The position numbers were made by a program, and so were the translations under genes. A stretch of 23,302 bases of DNA, taken from assembly GCA_034687125.1 (NCBI GenBank), contig JAQGBZ010000645.1, positions 1 through 23,302 on the forward strand. The letters run 5' to 3'. The notes beneath the pieces are model-generated. The model worked only from the letters and a program-made list of their open reading frames with translations. It had not been told where the DNA came from and made no database searches. Origin of the DNA: Neelides folsomi (Eukaryota > Arthropoda > Collembola > Neelipleona > Neelidae). Positions 1-10,897 of this stretch are shown here, one piece after another (position 1 is the first letter of the stretch; each line of letters opens with the position of its first letter).

Positions 1-220
1 CGATAAAACAATACGGTTATTAGGTTAAACTTTCCTTAAAGTTGTGCACCAAGTTTAGCTGATATTAATTTTATAAACATGGACGAGTTTAGTATTTAGT
101 CAATAGAGGGAAATTTAAAATTTATTTATAATTGAAAGTTTGTACTTTTGTAGTTAGTTAAGTGAAATGTATTAATTTTGGATTTTTAGTGTATTAAAAT
201 GAATTTTTAATTGAATTTAG
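1..220 (+). other. Intron end (partial), RhoGAP gene
   Basis: AT-rich sequence with no coding signal, ending in a TTTAG acceptor directly before the first recognisable exon at 221. It is read as the 3' end of an intron whose upstream exon lies outside the window. Confidence 0.7.
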
Positions 221-3200
221 GTTGAACGGTTGCTCGTCTCAACGGCTCCGAAGGTCCAACATTTCAATGGAGCATCTTCAAACAATTTGTCAACCGATGC
301 GGTCTTGACACTTTATTTGATCGGCTCTGAGGATCTTGTGGAAAACGTGAAATTTGGTAAGCCTTAGCGAAGTTTGTAATTTGGGGAGAATCTTCTTTTT
401 TGTTGTTTTCTTTTTTGATGTTTTAAACCTCCGACCCAGGGAATGTCATCTGAGAGCTTAAAAACTAATCTTTCCTCTTTCCCTTTCCTATTTAATCTTT
501 TCTATTTAATCTTTTTTCTTGTAAAAGAGGAGAAGAAGGAAGTTGAGATTCATTTTGTGAGTGTCTCGAGATGCTCATTGGAGTATAATACGCTCTTATT
601 GATTTTCCTCACATCTTCATCCCCTCTTTGATCCACCCAAGCTTTTTTCATTTATCTTCACTCCGCCTTCATTCACTTCCTCGACTTCCCGTAATTTTCC
701 TCATATATCCACAATATCCAATTCCCGGTTTGGCATCATGTTTTTATAAGGATAACCATCTTGGGAGCTTATAGAAAATTAATTCTAATTTATCGTCCCG
801 AACTTTAATTGTAAAATCGATACTTTGCTTTCTCATTAAATCCCAAACTCCTCTTAATGGATTTTTCCTCTTGAGATTTTATTAGCTAAATGTAAATTAT
901 TAGACAGTTAAAATATCCTGATAATGACCCGTAATTAAGGAGGGTAGAAAATTTCACATTCGAAATTATTAATTATTTAATTATTATTAATTGTTAATTA
1001 ACTGCGAACAGAATGTAAATTCTTGCTTACTGAATTACATAAAGAATTTATTCAACTTTATTCAAATATTGTATTTAATAATATGTAAATAGTATTTAAA
1101 TATTTAATTATATTATATTTTTTTAATTGTGTAATTAATAGTGCTGGAAGAGATCTGTGAGGATGATGAATACGAATTGGACGGCGTTGTGTATACTGTT
1201 GAACTCAAAACTCGTGACATTCCAATTACTTATCCAAACAACACGTCTGGGCATTTGCAGTCCCGTCTTGTCATCTACTCCACACCAGAATCCCTTGAGG
1301 AGACGAAGGCTCATTTGGAAAAGACTCTCCTTTCCAATTTAGCTGAGGAAAATGTTCCTTTTGCTGAACCCCCAGTCGTCCTTGTCTTCAATGGCGGCCA
1401 TCTGGATGTGACGGAAGATAAAGAGGTTTTGTCTTCTGATGGCCAAGCACTGGCTGACTCTCTTGGTTGTGGATTTGTGGATGTTTCATCTACTGATGAT
1501 AGATCATGGTAACTATATTTATATTTATTAATTTATTAAACATTGCTGAAATTTTTGATTGTTTTTATTTTTTTGAAATTTTGATATTTTTGCTAAAATT
1601 TTAATTTTATGCTAAATAAATTGATTTTTGAATATTTTAGTACTCAATTGTTGGCCGAGGCTCTGCAGTCATTAGTGAGATCGTTGAGGGATCGAGCAAA
1701 TCCCAATCAAGGCCCATTTGGATCCCAAGTTGTTCTCAAAGGGGAACCAGACATCCGTGTGATTATGTGCATGTTCTGTGGGGATTCGTTCTCCGTGGGT
1801 TCGCTCATTGCACCACTATTCACGCTCCCAGCCTGTCAGCAAACTGGGGAGAGGGCAATTAGTCTCCTCACTTTCCTAGGAGACCGGAGACGCTCTGTTC
1901 AGGTAAACTTATAATTAAATTCCTAATCACCATTAATATTAATGAGAATTAAATAACGGGATCATCAATTTACATAATGTAATATACATAATATGTAATA
2001 CAGTAACAATATTATTATTACATTACATCCTAAATAGATAAAGTTTATATTAACAAAATATTTCCGTTGTATTTTATAATTTAATGGGTTGAGGGATATT
2101 TCAATTTAAACTTTATATACACTCTTTACAGTAGCATTGATGGATAAATAGATAAAGATGTTTAATATGATGATTAATAATTAACGGTGGTGAATGGTAA
2201 TTAAGGGGAATTAAAGAAAGATTCAAGTTCAGATTACATTGTGAAAAGATTTCATGCATGAACTTTCCTCTAAATTGTTGTTATTATTATTTAAGAGTTT
2301 AAGATTGAATTACATTTTTATCTATTTTATTGAGGTGAAGGCGGTTGGGTTTTTTTCATTTTTTTACTGGGCTTTGGAACGGTTGGAAGCTTTTCATGGT
2401 TTCATGCATTTATGGAAATTTAGGTTAAAGGAAGTGAATAATGTGAGTTTATATGTGAATTTAAACGGTTGGTTATTACGCGTGTGGAGGGGGTTCAATA
2501 TGCATTTCACCATTTTAACTCCTTTTCCTCATTTTTAGATCATGATGAGTTCATACCACGGAGCGTCGTGTCACAGAGAGGAACTCGTCCACGGCCTTAT
2601 TTTAGTTTACTCGGCTAATCGCATCGCCTCCTTCTCCGCTCTTAAGGCCTTTTCGGCCAACGTTCCAAACCTACCCATTCAAATTCTGGCCGTGACGGAG
2701 AACGGTGGAGCAGCTACAGCCATGTTTGGATCAACACTTGGACAGAAATTGATTACGGAGGGAAATTCATTAGCAGATGAGTTAAGAGGACATTTTGCAA
2801 CTTGGAGCGGTGAACATACAGTGGGGATCTACACACCATTTTTCCGTCAAGTTTGGGATCAGAAAAGTGATATTGAAAAGGCGTTTAGGTAATTTCAAAA
2901 TTAAAAATAAATCATAATTATTGTCTGATTATAAAATAATTAATATTTAAATTAATTGATAGTAAAATCAGCGAATTTTTTTAAATTTATTATTAATTGG
3001 TTACTATGAGTAACAGAGTCAAATTATTTAAATCCAGAATGGAATCCCCGCCACTTTATAGACCACCACCAGCACCTGGTCTCCGTCATCCTGCAGTGTC
3101 CGAAGGCCATTTAACTTCAACTAACAATGACTCTGATGACATTTATGAACAATTGCCAAGCGATGAGAGCGACGGTGTAGGGAGTGAAGATGCTCTTGTA

Positions 3201-5179
3201 CGCCCATCAATGATTCGCCAAAGACAAGGACATGCAACGACAGTGTCCCACCATCATCATGGATATCATCATGGGAATCGCCATCATGGGAAAATGGAAC
3301 CTTCAGCTTCGGATAATTTCGGACTAAGAGATTTCGACAAATTGGACAATTTATGGGCAGGGGCGAGGAGGAGTCAAAGAGATCTTGGGACGACTGGAGG
3401 GCCGATGGGAAAGCCAAGTGGAGGAAGTGGATATTTGGCATTTGCCACAGGTCGGAGAAGTCATAACAATTCGACAAGATCTGTTAATAACAATGGGACG
3501 GGGTTGAGGCAGCAAAATCACCAACACCAACAACAACAACAACCTCCTGGGAAGATCAACATGGCGGAATATGCAGCAGTGACGGATGCACTTTCAAGAA
3601 TGAGATTACCACGAACTTCCCCGCCATATTCAAATCTTCCTACTGAAGATTATGTCTCTGATACGGGGCATAGGAATAGGAGCAATCGGGGAAGGAGAAA
3701 TCCAGGCAAGGACTAAATTCAAAATATTCTACGAACATTTGGAATTTGTTTAAGGAAAGTGCTGATTAATAAGTTAGTGTTGAATTTTTTCAATTTAGGA
3801 CGCGGTCCGCCACCGCCGAGTGATTCAAGTTCTTCTGCATCGCCCGTGTCGGATCCGGAGGATTTTTCTAGGCCTAGACACAAGAAGAAGAGTTTGAAGA
3901 GCACGGCGATTCGTTCGAGACAACATCATCACACTGTTGTTCCACCAAAACCTTCAAATAAGGCCATTTTTGCTCCAATTCCAACAGTACCAAAAGGATT
4001 CGTTCCTTATCAACTCTCAGGAGATTCTGGGATTTTCTCTGGAGTGTCGAGGAATAAATCTCTAACGATGGAAGATGGATCTGGTAAATAACGAAGATTT
4101 AAAATTAATAATTGAAATATTCTAAAATGATTAATTAAAGTAATTTAATAATTTTTGAAAAATATTTTCATTGTTTAATTTAGAAGCTTCTTCTCCAGTT
4201 GATGTTGAAAAGAAGCCATTTGGGCGACTGAAGGAAGATTTGTCATCTTTGGGTAAAAAAGATAAAAGGAAGAAGGAAAAACCACCGAAGAAACTTACAA
4301 AGTCAAAATCGACCGAGCAGACGCCTCAAACTGCTCCTAGTTTTGGAACTAGTGTAAGGGAAATTGAATTTTTAAATTTTATAATTTTAATTACAATTAA
4401 GAAATTATTTGAAATATTAAATAAATGAAAATATTTTTAACAGCTTGAAGATGCCACAGCCCCGAATGGGATCATCGAGCGATGCGTGAGATTCATTGAG
4501 GAAGAAGGTTTGGACATGGAAGGGCTTTACAGAGTTCCTGGGAATCGGGCCCATGTCGAAACATTGTTTTCTCGTTTGGCCGACGATCCATCCACGGATT
4601 TGAAAGTACTTGACATTCCGGTCAATGCTGTTGCTACAGCATTGAAGGATTTCCTCGCGAAGAGACTTCCGCCACCTATTCCTTCTGATATGATGAATGA
4701 AGTGGAAAGGGTAAATTCATTTCATTTTTAAAATTCAAGTTTGCCATTTATTTATAATTAATTAAAAATGATTTAATTTGCTAATTTATACTTAAATATT
4801 TAAATTATTGTTTTTTAGTATTAATCTTTTTTTTTATTAATTTACTAAAATTCTTGGCATTATTTAGGTTGCACTGATTCCTGACCGGTCACTTCGCCTT
4901 CTCGAGCTGAAACAATTTCTTCTTCATTTGCCACCCGGGAATTTCTCGGTTCTTCAAATTGTTTTCCGCCATTTAGTGAGAGTTTCGGATCGGAGTCGAG
5001 TGAACGCAATGGATTCCAAGAATCTTGCCATCTGCTGGTGGCCAACATTGCTCCCTTTTTCCTTCGCTGACATGTTAAGATTTGAACAAATGCGGCCGCA
5101 TCTCGAGGATTTAGTCCAAACGATGATCGACCAATTTCCGTTCCTGTTTTGTGGGAAGGAAGACGTCGTGATGGTCTGA
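221..5179 (+). CDS. RhoGAPp190: p190-type Rho GTPase-activating protein, 3' part
   Basis: Nine exons: 221-356, 1142-1508, 1641-1902, 2539-2888, 3017-3705, 3799-4083, 4184-4353, 4444-4710, 4868-5179. All phases agree and give 945 residues to a TGA at 5177-5179. Residues 1-167 match the first pseudoGTPase module of p190 proteins (DDEYELDGVVYTVEL). Residues 168-371 match the second (EPDIRVIMCMFCGDSFS, ELVHGLILVYSANRIASF). Residues 372-752 are a linker rich in His, Gln, Ser, Pro and Lys. Residues 753-945 are a RhoGAP domain with the arginine-finger motif GLYRVPGN (Arg codon 4531-4533) and NLAICWWPTL. The family stimulates GTP hydrolysis by Rho to control actin and adhesion. The N-terminal GTP-binding domain and FF repeats must lie upstream of the window. 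The protein ends about 15 residues after the RhoGAP domain, without the long Pro-rich tail of vertebrate p190A. Confidence 0.93.
357..1141 (+). other. Intron of 785 nt in the RhoGAP gene
   Basis: Donor G|GTAAGC at 357 and acceptor TTAATAG ending at 1141 join codon GTG across the junction, giving ENVKF-VLEEICEDD. The interior is AT-rich with pyrimidine-rich patches around 440-740. A 62-codon ORF there has no domain and is not considered a gene. Confidence 0.8.
1903..2538 (+). other. Intron of 636 nt in the RhoGAP gene
   Basis: It follows CAG|GTAAAC and ends in CATTTTTAG. It splits the second pseudoGTPase module between RRRSVQ and IMMSSYHG. A 94-codon ORF in its 3' half has low-complexity composition (Phe and Leu rich) and no recognisable domain. 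I see no RNA gene or repeat in it. Confidence 0.8.
3249..3297 (+). repeat. His-rich coding segment in RhoGAP linker
   Basis: Degenerate CAT/CAC codons encode SHHHHGYHHGNRHHGK in the linker between the second pseudoGTPase module and the RhoGAP domain. A CAA/CAC-rich Gln/His stretch (HQHQQQQQ) follows near 3518-3543. Such His-rich segments can bind metals or act as disordered spacers; no function can be assigned here. Confidence 0.8.
3706..3798 (+). other. GC-AG intron (93 nt) in RhoGAP gene
   Basis: The donor is CAG|GCAAGG and the acceptor CAATTTAG. No GT donor that keeps the frame is visible near the end of the preceding exon. Splicing joins split Gly codon G|GA and keeps phase 1. If the intron is retained, translation stops three codons after NRGRRNP, at TAA 3714-3716, which removes the RhoGAP domain. 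Confidence 0.75.
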
Positions 5180-7735
5180 CATCATCTTCATCCTCGTCGC
5201 TACTTCCATCCTCCCTCTCCATATTACATAAGGGGAGAGCGGGCAGGGCGAGGGGAACGCTCTTCCCTCCACGTCCCCACTTTCATAAGGGAAAAGAAGG
5301 GAGGAAGTGGGACGAGTGATTATAGAAGATCTTGTTAAAACCTTTCCCGCTCAATTTCCTCCTGAAATTATATTCAAAATATTCCTCGAATACATTTCAA
5401 AATTTTGAAATGATTTTATACACTTTGGGTGTTTTCTTTCAGGACTTTTTAGTTTTTGAAGTTGGCTCATTGCATGAGTTAAATACTTTAAAAGTCAAGT
5501 TTCCAATTTGAGTTTATTAAATTATTAAATATAATAAGTGATTTTTAATTTATAAAAATTCCTTCTTATTTCTATCAAATTGTAAGATTGGAAAGGGGAG
5601 GATTTTTTAAATGGAGGAAGAAGGTTGGAAATTTAAATGTTACCTTTACATTATACATCCAATGAAAAGTATTAAATTAGGGGAGAAATAATAGTTTTTA
5701 GAGAAATAATCGACGTATGTATACTAGTAATATTGGTAGAGAATATATTTGCATTATTCATTTGACGAAACAATGTGTCTCATGAGATCTTATTCAACGG
5801 AAATAAATGGGCATTATTAACTAACATAGAAGTACACATACATTTATATATTACCATTAAAAGCTAATTGAATATTTAGGAATCGCTTCGTAATTTTATA
5901 TAATTGATAAAAATTAATCTTATATGCGTGAAATAATTAATGACCCAGTCTACTAACATTAATTATTTATAAAATTTGTTCATTTTGTGAATACAATACT
6001 TATTAGTTAGTTAATTAATATAAAGATGTCTATGTTCTATTTGTAATTTGTAAATTATATAAACTACATATATGAAAGTGTAAATTTTTATGACTCATTG
6101 TTATTGTGATGATTTTTATCTAGACATTTTTTAAAATGTACATTCACATACTTTCACATTGTGAAAATTTATTAGTTTATATAATTAATAGTACTTTTAC
6201 AAATTGAGCAGTTTTTTTTAGAAATTGCAACTTTATATATAACAAAGTCTTGTTCTTACCATCTTTATATGTAATTGAAATTTATTTAATTATGAAATAA
6301 ACTATAAGTAATATACTAACTTAAAAATATTTTTAATTTATTGAATTGATATAAAAATGTTTATTAGAAATAAATAGACAATGATTTTAATGTTTAAGGA
6401 AATGCGCGAAGGTTGCTGTTTGTAAGATGTAAAATTGAAGGCTAATTGAGAGACTGAAGAGTGGGGAAATGTTTTTGAAGTTTGTAAACACGCCTACTAT
6501 GTAAGTAGAGTCATATCTCTTAATTATAAGTAAATGTTTTAAACGTTTTTTAATTGGCTGGAAAAAATTCTGTATCTTCATTCCTTTATCTAATACTAAG
6601 GTAAAAATGAAAATAAATGAGTTTATTGAGTAAAAATCAAATGCATTAATAATACTTTATTAGTCCTTTTTTTAAACAAACTCATAAAGATATTGATAAT
6701 TCTCATAAATTTGAGTCTTTTTCTTTATACTTGACTCATTCATTTGTTAAAATATTCAACGGTCATATGTAATATATATTATATATGTAATGAACGAAAG
6801 TCCTAATAAATATTTTATGATACTTTAGCGCTTATCGTCGTTATAGTGATTTGGGATTTATGGGAAGGAGGGGGCTAAACCCCTTTAATCTATTAGTAAC
6901 ATTCATAAATATGAACTAAAATATAAAACCATACTTGAGAACTTAAGACGAAACATTTTTAAATTAGGTTCTGCGTATAAAATTATCTTATCGGTTATTC
7001 ACCTGAGGATAATCTTTTTTAATGTACAGTATACAAACTTAAAAACCCTCTTCATAATAATACTCTATGTATGCTCATCAACGTTTTTATTGATATAAAA
7101 TAAATATGCGAGATTATTTTGAGCTTGATACTTGTTGCTCCTTATATAAAATTGAAAGCAATTGAAAACAATTATCCAATGTATATTTGAGTAACAGTTG
7201 AGCGTCCTAAAATTCTCAGAAAATATAATATAAATTTATTTATTTAATATACATTTCAAAATTAGCTATGTATGTACTTTAAATAAGATTGCGTATATAA
7301 TTTTTTAAAGAAAAATGTGGAATAAGATATGTAATTCTTAATATTTAACTCAAAATGTTCAAGTTTTATTGTTAATATTTATGGTTTCTATTTTAAATGT
7401 TTTATTAATAAAAGTTATATTTCACATTGAAAGAAATAGAAAGACTCTCGTGAGGTAAGATTACCTAAGTATTAATAATTAAATGATTTATTTATTAAAT
7501 AAATTAAAATGGGTTTATTGTAATAATTTGTCAAATCTCCAATCTACTAATAAGTAATACGTTAAATATTGATTTTCAGCCTTTTCATCAACGTATTATA
7601 ATGTTTATAATGCGTTAAATAAGGAAATAATGAATTGTGTTTAATTATATTGTTTGTAATTACATAAATTATTATTTAATAATGATATTAAATAAAAATG
7701 AATTAATTATGCATTCTTTTTTGAAATATTGATAG
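5180..7735. other. AT-rich spacer with RhoGAP 3'UTR, no gene seen
   Basis: The first 150 nt are GC-richer and purine/pyrimidine biased (3'UTR of the RhoGAP gene). Candidate poly(A) signals are ATTAAA at 5671-5676 and AATAAA at 5802-5807. The remainder is strongly AT-rich with scattered stops in all frames and short AT palindromes near 6765-6790. I found no tRNA-like B box, no domain-bearing ORF and no paired terminal repeats. The promoter of the GTPase gene presumably lies in its 3' part but no clear core element can be picked out. Confidence 0.6.
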
Positions 7736-10700
7736 ATGGAGGACACTTTTAAAATTCCTTCATTTGGCCGTTTGGGTGAACTTGGAGAATTGTATGATTT
7801 TAGAACTCAAATATTTACCAATCAATCACTTTTACCAACATCGCAACTTCCTTCATATCTTAAGAAAAGGATCGAAATGAATAAATCTGATTATGAACTT
7901 CTTCCTTATTCTTCAATAATTGAAAAAATGAAGAAACTCAATTTGGACCCCCAGACTAAACTTTGTATTTTGAGTAAAATAATCATCCCAGAAGGATCTG
8001 GAAAATATCTGATTGATGAGAAATTGAATTCAAAAACAATTTCATTTTCATTTTCCTACCAATACCAAACGTGCTCAACATCTCTTGATGTCGAATTGCT
8101 CCAAGATGTTTATCCAGGAAATTTCATTTCTCACCAAGCGTTGATGTCCAACGATTCGACGCATTTTATTTCTGAAATTACATGGGGGATAAAGATGATC
8201 GTGTCAATTGTATATTTAAATTTGAAAGATACTCCTTCACGAGAAATTTTAGACAAAATTGAACCAAATCTCCTACAATTGGGTTACGCAAACGAAACTA
8301 ATTTCCCACTCTTGGACCAAAACGCATTAGTTGAAATCTTTGCAGATTGTCAATTGAGCCTCAACAGATGGGAAATGAAATCATTGGAGAAAGTTTATGA
8401 AGTAATACAAAATTTGCCAGAGAGAGTCAAAGAAATAAATGACGGCTTGGGTGTACCACTCATTTTCACTTTACGTCCATTGCGAACGTTGCAAATACAT
8501 TTGAAAATTCCTCAAAATCCTAAACAGAATTTTCACCCAGTGGATGAAACTACTTTGACCTGTTTGCTGATCCAATATGAGAATTTCATAAATTATAAAA
8601 TTTATTTTTTCGAGAGTTGTGATCAAATTTTCCAACACATGCTATGTTTCAAAGTATCACAAATTGACGCCTTGGCCGAAATGAGAAAAGATTTGTTGAA
8701 ATATGAATCAACGATGAAAAATCGTATCAAATTTGCATTAACTGCGCATTTAAACGGTGACCAAATTCAGGAATGGGACTTTAAAGAAATAAGGGACGAA
8801 ATGGAAAAATTCCAATTTTCAAATTACATTTCTGTTGTGAAGAAAATGAAAGAGAAAATTTCAATCGCATCGACTGTCAAAAATTTTAATGGGTTTTACA
8901 TAGATCGATCAAACTACAAGAATTTTGGCTATGATTGTAAGACCAATAACATGTTTGTTTTATTTCTTTCTTCCGAACTCATTGAAACATGTGAGTCTGA
9001 CTGGGCCAAAAATTGGGGATTATTTTTCAATATGATGCAAATTGATCGATCAAACAAACTTCAAAACCGAAATCGCTATTCTTATTACGTCTACGATTAC
9101 GACCTTTCGCCAAAATCAGAATTAAAAATTAAAATTTCCCACTACAAGAATGGAAAAGCCATCGTTGAGAATTTGGTGGAAACAAAGGAAAATTGCACCA
9201 TGCGGAATTTTGCATTCACGGAAAATATGATTCATTATGACCAAATGCCAACTAAAATTTCTCCATTTCTATTCCCATGCTCTGGTGAATTGAATGTAAA
9301 AGTAAACAGAAATTGGGCTTGTATGGACTGTTATGAACAAATATTTTATGGATATGACAAACTTTTGTATTGCAAATGCGGAAAGGGAATTTTCAATGAA
9401 TATAAATTCAAATGTGAAGAATCCAGCCATGGTGAGAAATTCATAAAATTCCTCAACACAGATTTTTCACATGAATTATTCTATGAGTTGAATGATGACA
9501 TCAAAGTCAAGAATATTTTGATTTTGGGTAAAACTGGAGTTGGGAAATCTACATGGATTAATGGATTTGCAAATTTTTTCTACAATGATACTCTCGAAGA
9601 AGCTCGATCCAAACCATTAATTTGCCCAATTCCAACATCATTTATACATTATCCTGGTGACGGGGATGAAAATTACAACGGGATGGTTATTAGTGTTGGA
9701 GACGAGAGAGCTGAAGAAGTCGGTGAGAATTTAACCGTTGGGGCTTCTGCAACTCAATTCTCAAATGTGTACAAATTCAAAGAGGAAAAATTCACAATTA
9801 AGCTCATCGACACTCCTGGAGTTGGTCATACTCGCGGGGTCGAAGTTCAAAAATTGAATTTTCAAAATATCCTCAATGCCCTGCAAGATCATTCTGAAAT
9901 TCATGGGATTTTAATTCTTTTAAAACCAAACGATTGCAAGATTGACTTCATGTTTGAATATTGCATCAAAGGACTTTTGGCCAATTTGCACATCGATGCT
10001 TGCAAGAACATTTGTTTTGTTTTTACCAATTCAAGAGGAACTTCATACAAACCTGGAGAAACAATGCCTGCTTTGAAAAAGCTACTCAAAACAATGCCGA
10101 GATGTCACATTGCAACTGATAAAAGCAATGTGTTTTGCATGGACTGCGAATCATTTCGTTATTTGGCGGCTAGCAGCCAAGGGATTAAATTTAGCAAAGA
10201 TGAAACGGCAGACTTCTCAAAAAGTTGGGATGTTTCCAAAAGGGAAACAATTCGGCTATTAAAATACATTTCGACTCTCAAACCTCACAAAACTGATGGA
10301 ACTTTGTCACTCAATGAAACAAGAAATTCTTTATTTCAGATGATCAAACCAATTGCTGAAATTACACGAAATATTTTTACAAATGTCGAATTGAACCAAA
10401 AGCAAATTGCTGAAATTAAAAATACAAATTTGACCACGAGTGTGTTATCGAAATTGCTCACACTTCCCCAAATCAAAGTCGAAAAAGAAAAGATCCAAGA
10501 TTTTGTCAATCAGTTGAAATTTATAATTGAGGAATACGAAGGCGAGAAACAGGAAATTGAAAAAGTTTGTGCAATAATGGGTGTATTTTTGAAAAATAAT
10601 GCAATTCTCCCTTACAATGACTCTCTCCTTCAATATTTGGACCATGTTATTGAACAAGAAAAGATTAAATGCGGCGAATTTTCACAGGTTGTTCAAGGAT

Positions 10701-10768
10701 TAATCAAAACAAAGGAATCATATAAAGAACAATTTTCTTTTCTTGAAGATGCTTTAAATAACAGTTGA
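7736..10768 (+). CDS. Large AIG1/TRAFAC-like P-loop GTPase with SNTX-like N-terminus
   Basis: A single exon of 1010 codons; an in-frame TAG sits immediately before the ATG, so the start is firm unless a 5'UTR intron ends at that GATAG. Residues 10-25 (FGRLGELGELYDFRTQ) and about 86-100 (GSGKYLIDEK) resemble the N-terminal domain of stonustoxin-like (SNTX, MACPF-related) proteins, which also occurs in many non-toxic intracellular animal proteins. C529xxC532 and C546xC548 form a zinc-ribbon-like cluster. The G domain has P-loop GKTGVGKST (598-606), a possible G2 Thr673, G3 DTPGVG from D692, and TNSR (764-767) where G4 is expected. The last 150 residues are charged and helical or coiled coil. 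No signal peptide or membrane segment is seen, so it is probably cytosolic. The role is unknown; related GTPases are often linked to stress or immunity, which is inference here. The frame continues downstream of the TGA (see next entry). Confidence 0.85.
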   Translation: MEDTFKIPSFGRLGELGELYDFRTQIFTNQSLLPTSQLPSYLKKRIEMNKSDYELLPYSSIIEKMKKLNLDPQTKLCILSKIIIPEGSGKYLIDEKLNSKTISFSFSYQYQTCSTSLDVELLQDVYPGNFISHQALMSNDSTHFISEITWGIKMIVSIVYLNLKDTPSREILDKIEPNLLQLGYANETNFPLLDQNALVEIFADCQLSLNRWEMKSLEKVYEVIQNLPERVKEINDGLGVPLIFTLRPLRTLQIHLKIPQNPKQNFHPVDETTLTCLLIQYENFINYKIYFFESCDQIFQHMLCFKVSQIDALAEMRKDLLKYESTMKNRIKFALTAHLNGDQIQEWDFKEIRDEMEKFQFSNYISVVKKMKEKISIASTVKNFNGFYIDRSNYKNFGYDCKTNNMFVLFLSSELIETCESDWAKNWGLFFNMMQIDRSNKLQNRNRYSYYVYDYDLSPKSELKIKISHYKNGKAIVENLVETKENCTMRNFAFTENMIHYDQMPTKISPFLFPCSGELNVKVNRNWACMDCYEQIFYGYDKLLYCKCGKGIFNEYKFKCEESSHGEKFIKFLNTDFSHELFYELNDDIKVKNILILGKTGVGKSTWINGFANFFYNDTLEEARSKPLICPIPTSFIHYPGDGDENYNGMVISVGDERAEEVGENLTVGASATQFSNVYKFKEEKFTIKLIDTPGVGHTRGVEVQKLNFQNILNALQDHSEIHGILILLKPNDCKIDFMFEYCIKGLLANLHIDACKNICFVFTNSRGTSYKPGETMPALKKLLKTMPRCHIATDKSNVFCMDCESFRYLAASSQGIKFSKDETADFSKSWDVSKRETIRLLKYISTLKPHKTDGTLSLNETRNSLFQMIKPIAEITRNIFTNVELNQKQIAEIKNTNLTTSVLSKLLTLPQIKVEKEKIQDFVNQLKFIIEEYEGEKQEIEKVCAIMGVFLKNNAILPYNDSLLQYLDHVIEQEKIKCGEFSQVVQGLIKTKESYKEQFSFLEDALNNS

Positions 10769-10897
10769 GTTCCCCTGATGCAGCCTAATGAGATTAAAGA
10801 ACTGGTTTACGGTTTATACAATTTGCCAAAATCTGGACAAAATTTGAAAGATATTGTTGAATTTGCAAATAATTCAAACAAAAAATCAAAAAGATAA
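10769..10897 (+). pseudogene. In-frame C-terminal continuation beyond TGA of the GTPase gene
   Basis: After TGA at 10766-10768 the same frame stays open for 42 codons to a TAA at 10895-10897. The peptide has protein-like composition: PNEIKELVYGLYNLPKSG, then KDIVEFANNSNKKSKR. It is amphipathic and ends in a basic cluster, unlike the surrounding low-complexity AT DNA. It may be a C-terminus cut off by a recent nonsense change, a readthrough extension, or chance. Confidence 0.5.

Noticed and set aside
443..631. 62-codon + strand ORF
   Set aside because: It lies in the first full RhoGAP intron, is low-complexity, and is not needed by the exon chain.
2254..2538. 94-codon + strand ORF ending at the exon border
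   Set aside because: It lies in an intron, is Phe/Leu-rich with no domain, and the real exon begins at 2539 in a frame continuous with the pseudoGTPase module.
3121..3477. 118-codon minus-strand ORF
   Set aside because: It is antisense to the RhoGAP linker exon, and its His/Ser content simply mirrors the CAT/GAT codons of the real gene.
4860..5222. 120-codon minus-strand ORF
   Set aside because: It is antisense to the last RhoGAP exon, whose + frame encodes a clear catalytic domain. It also has no recognisable features.
6763..6792. AT-rich palindrome-like stretch in the spacer
   Set aside because: It consists of imperfect TA-type repeats expected by chance in DNA this AT-rich, with no target duplication or partner repeat.
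10765..10785. A 21-nt intron (GTTGAG...GATGCAG) that would bypass the TGA in the GTPase gene
   Set aside because: It is far shorter than any intron in this window and below the usual spliceosomal minimum, so nonsense or readthrough is preferred.
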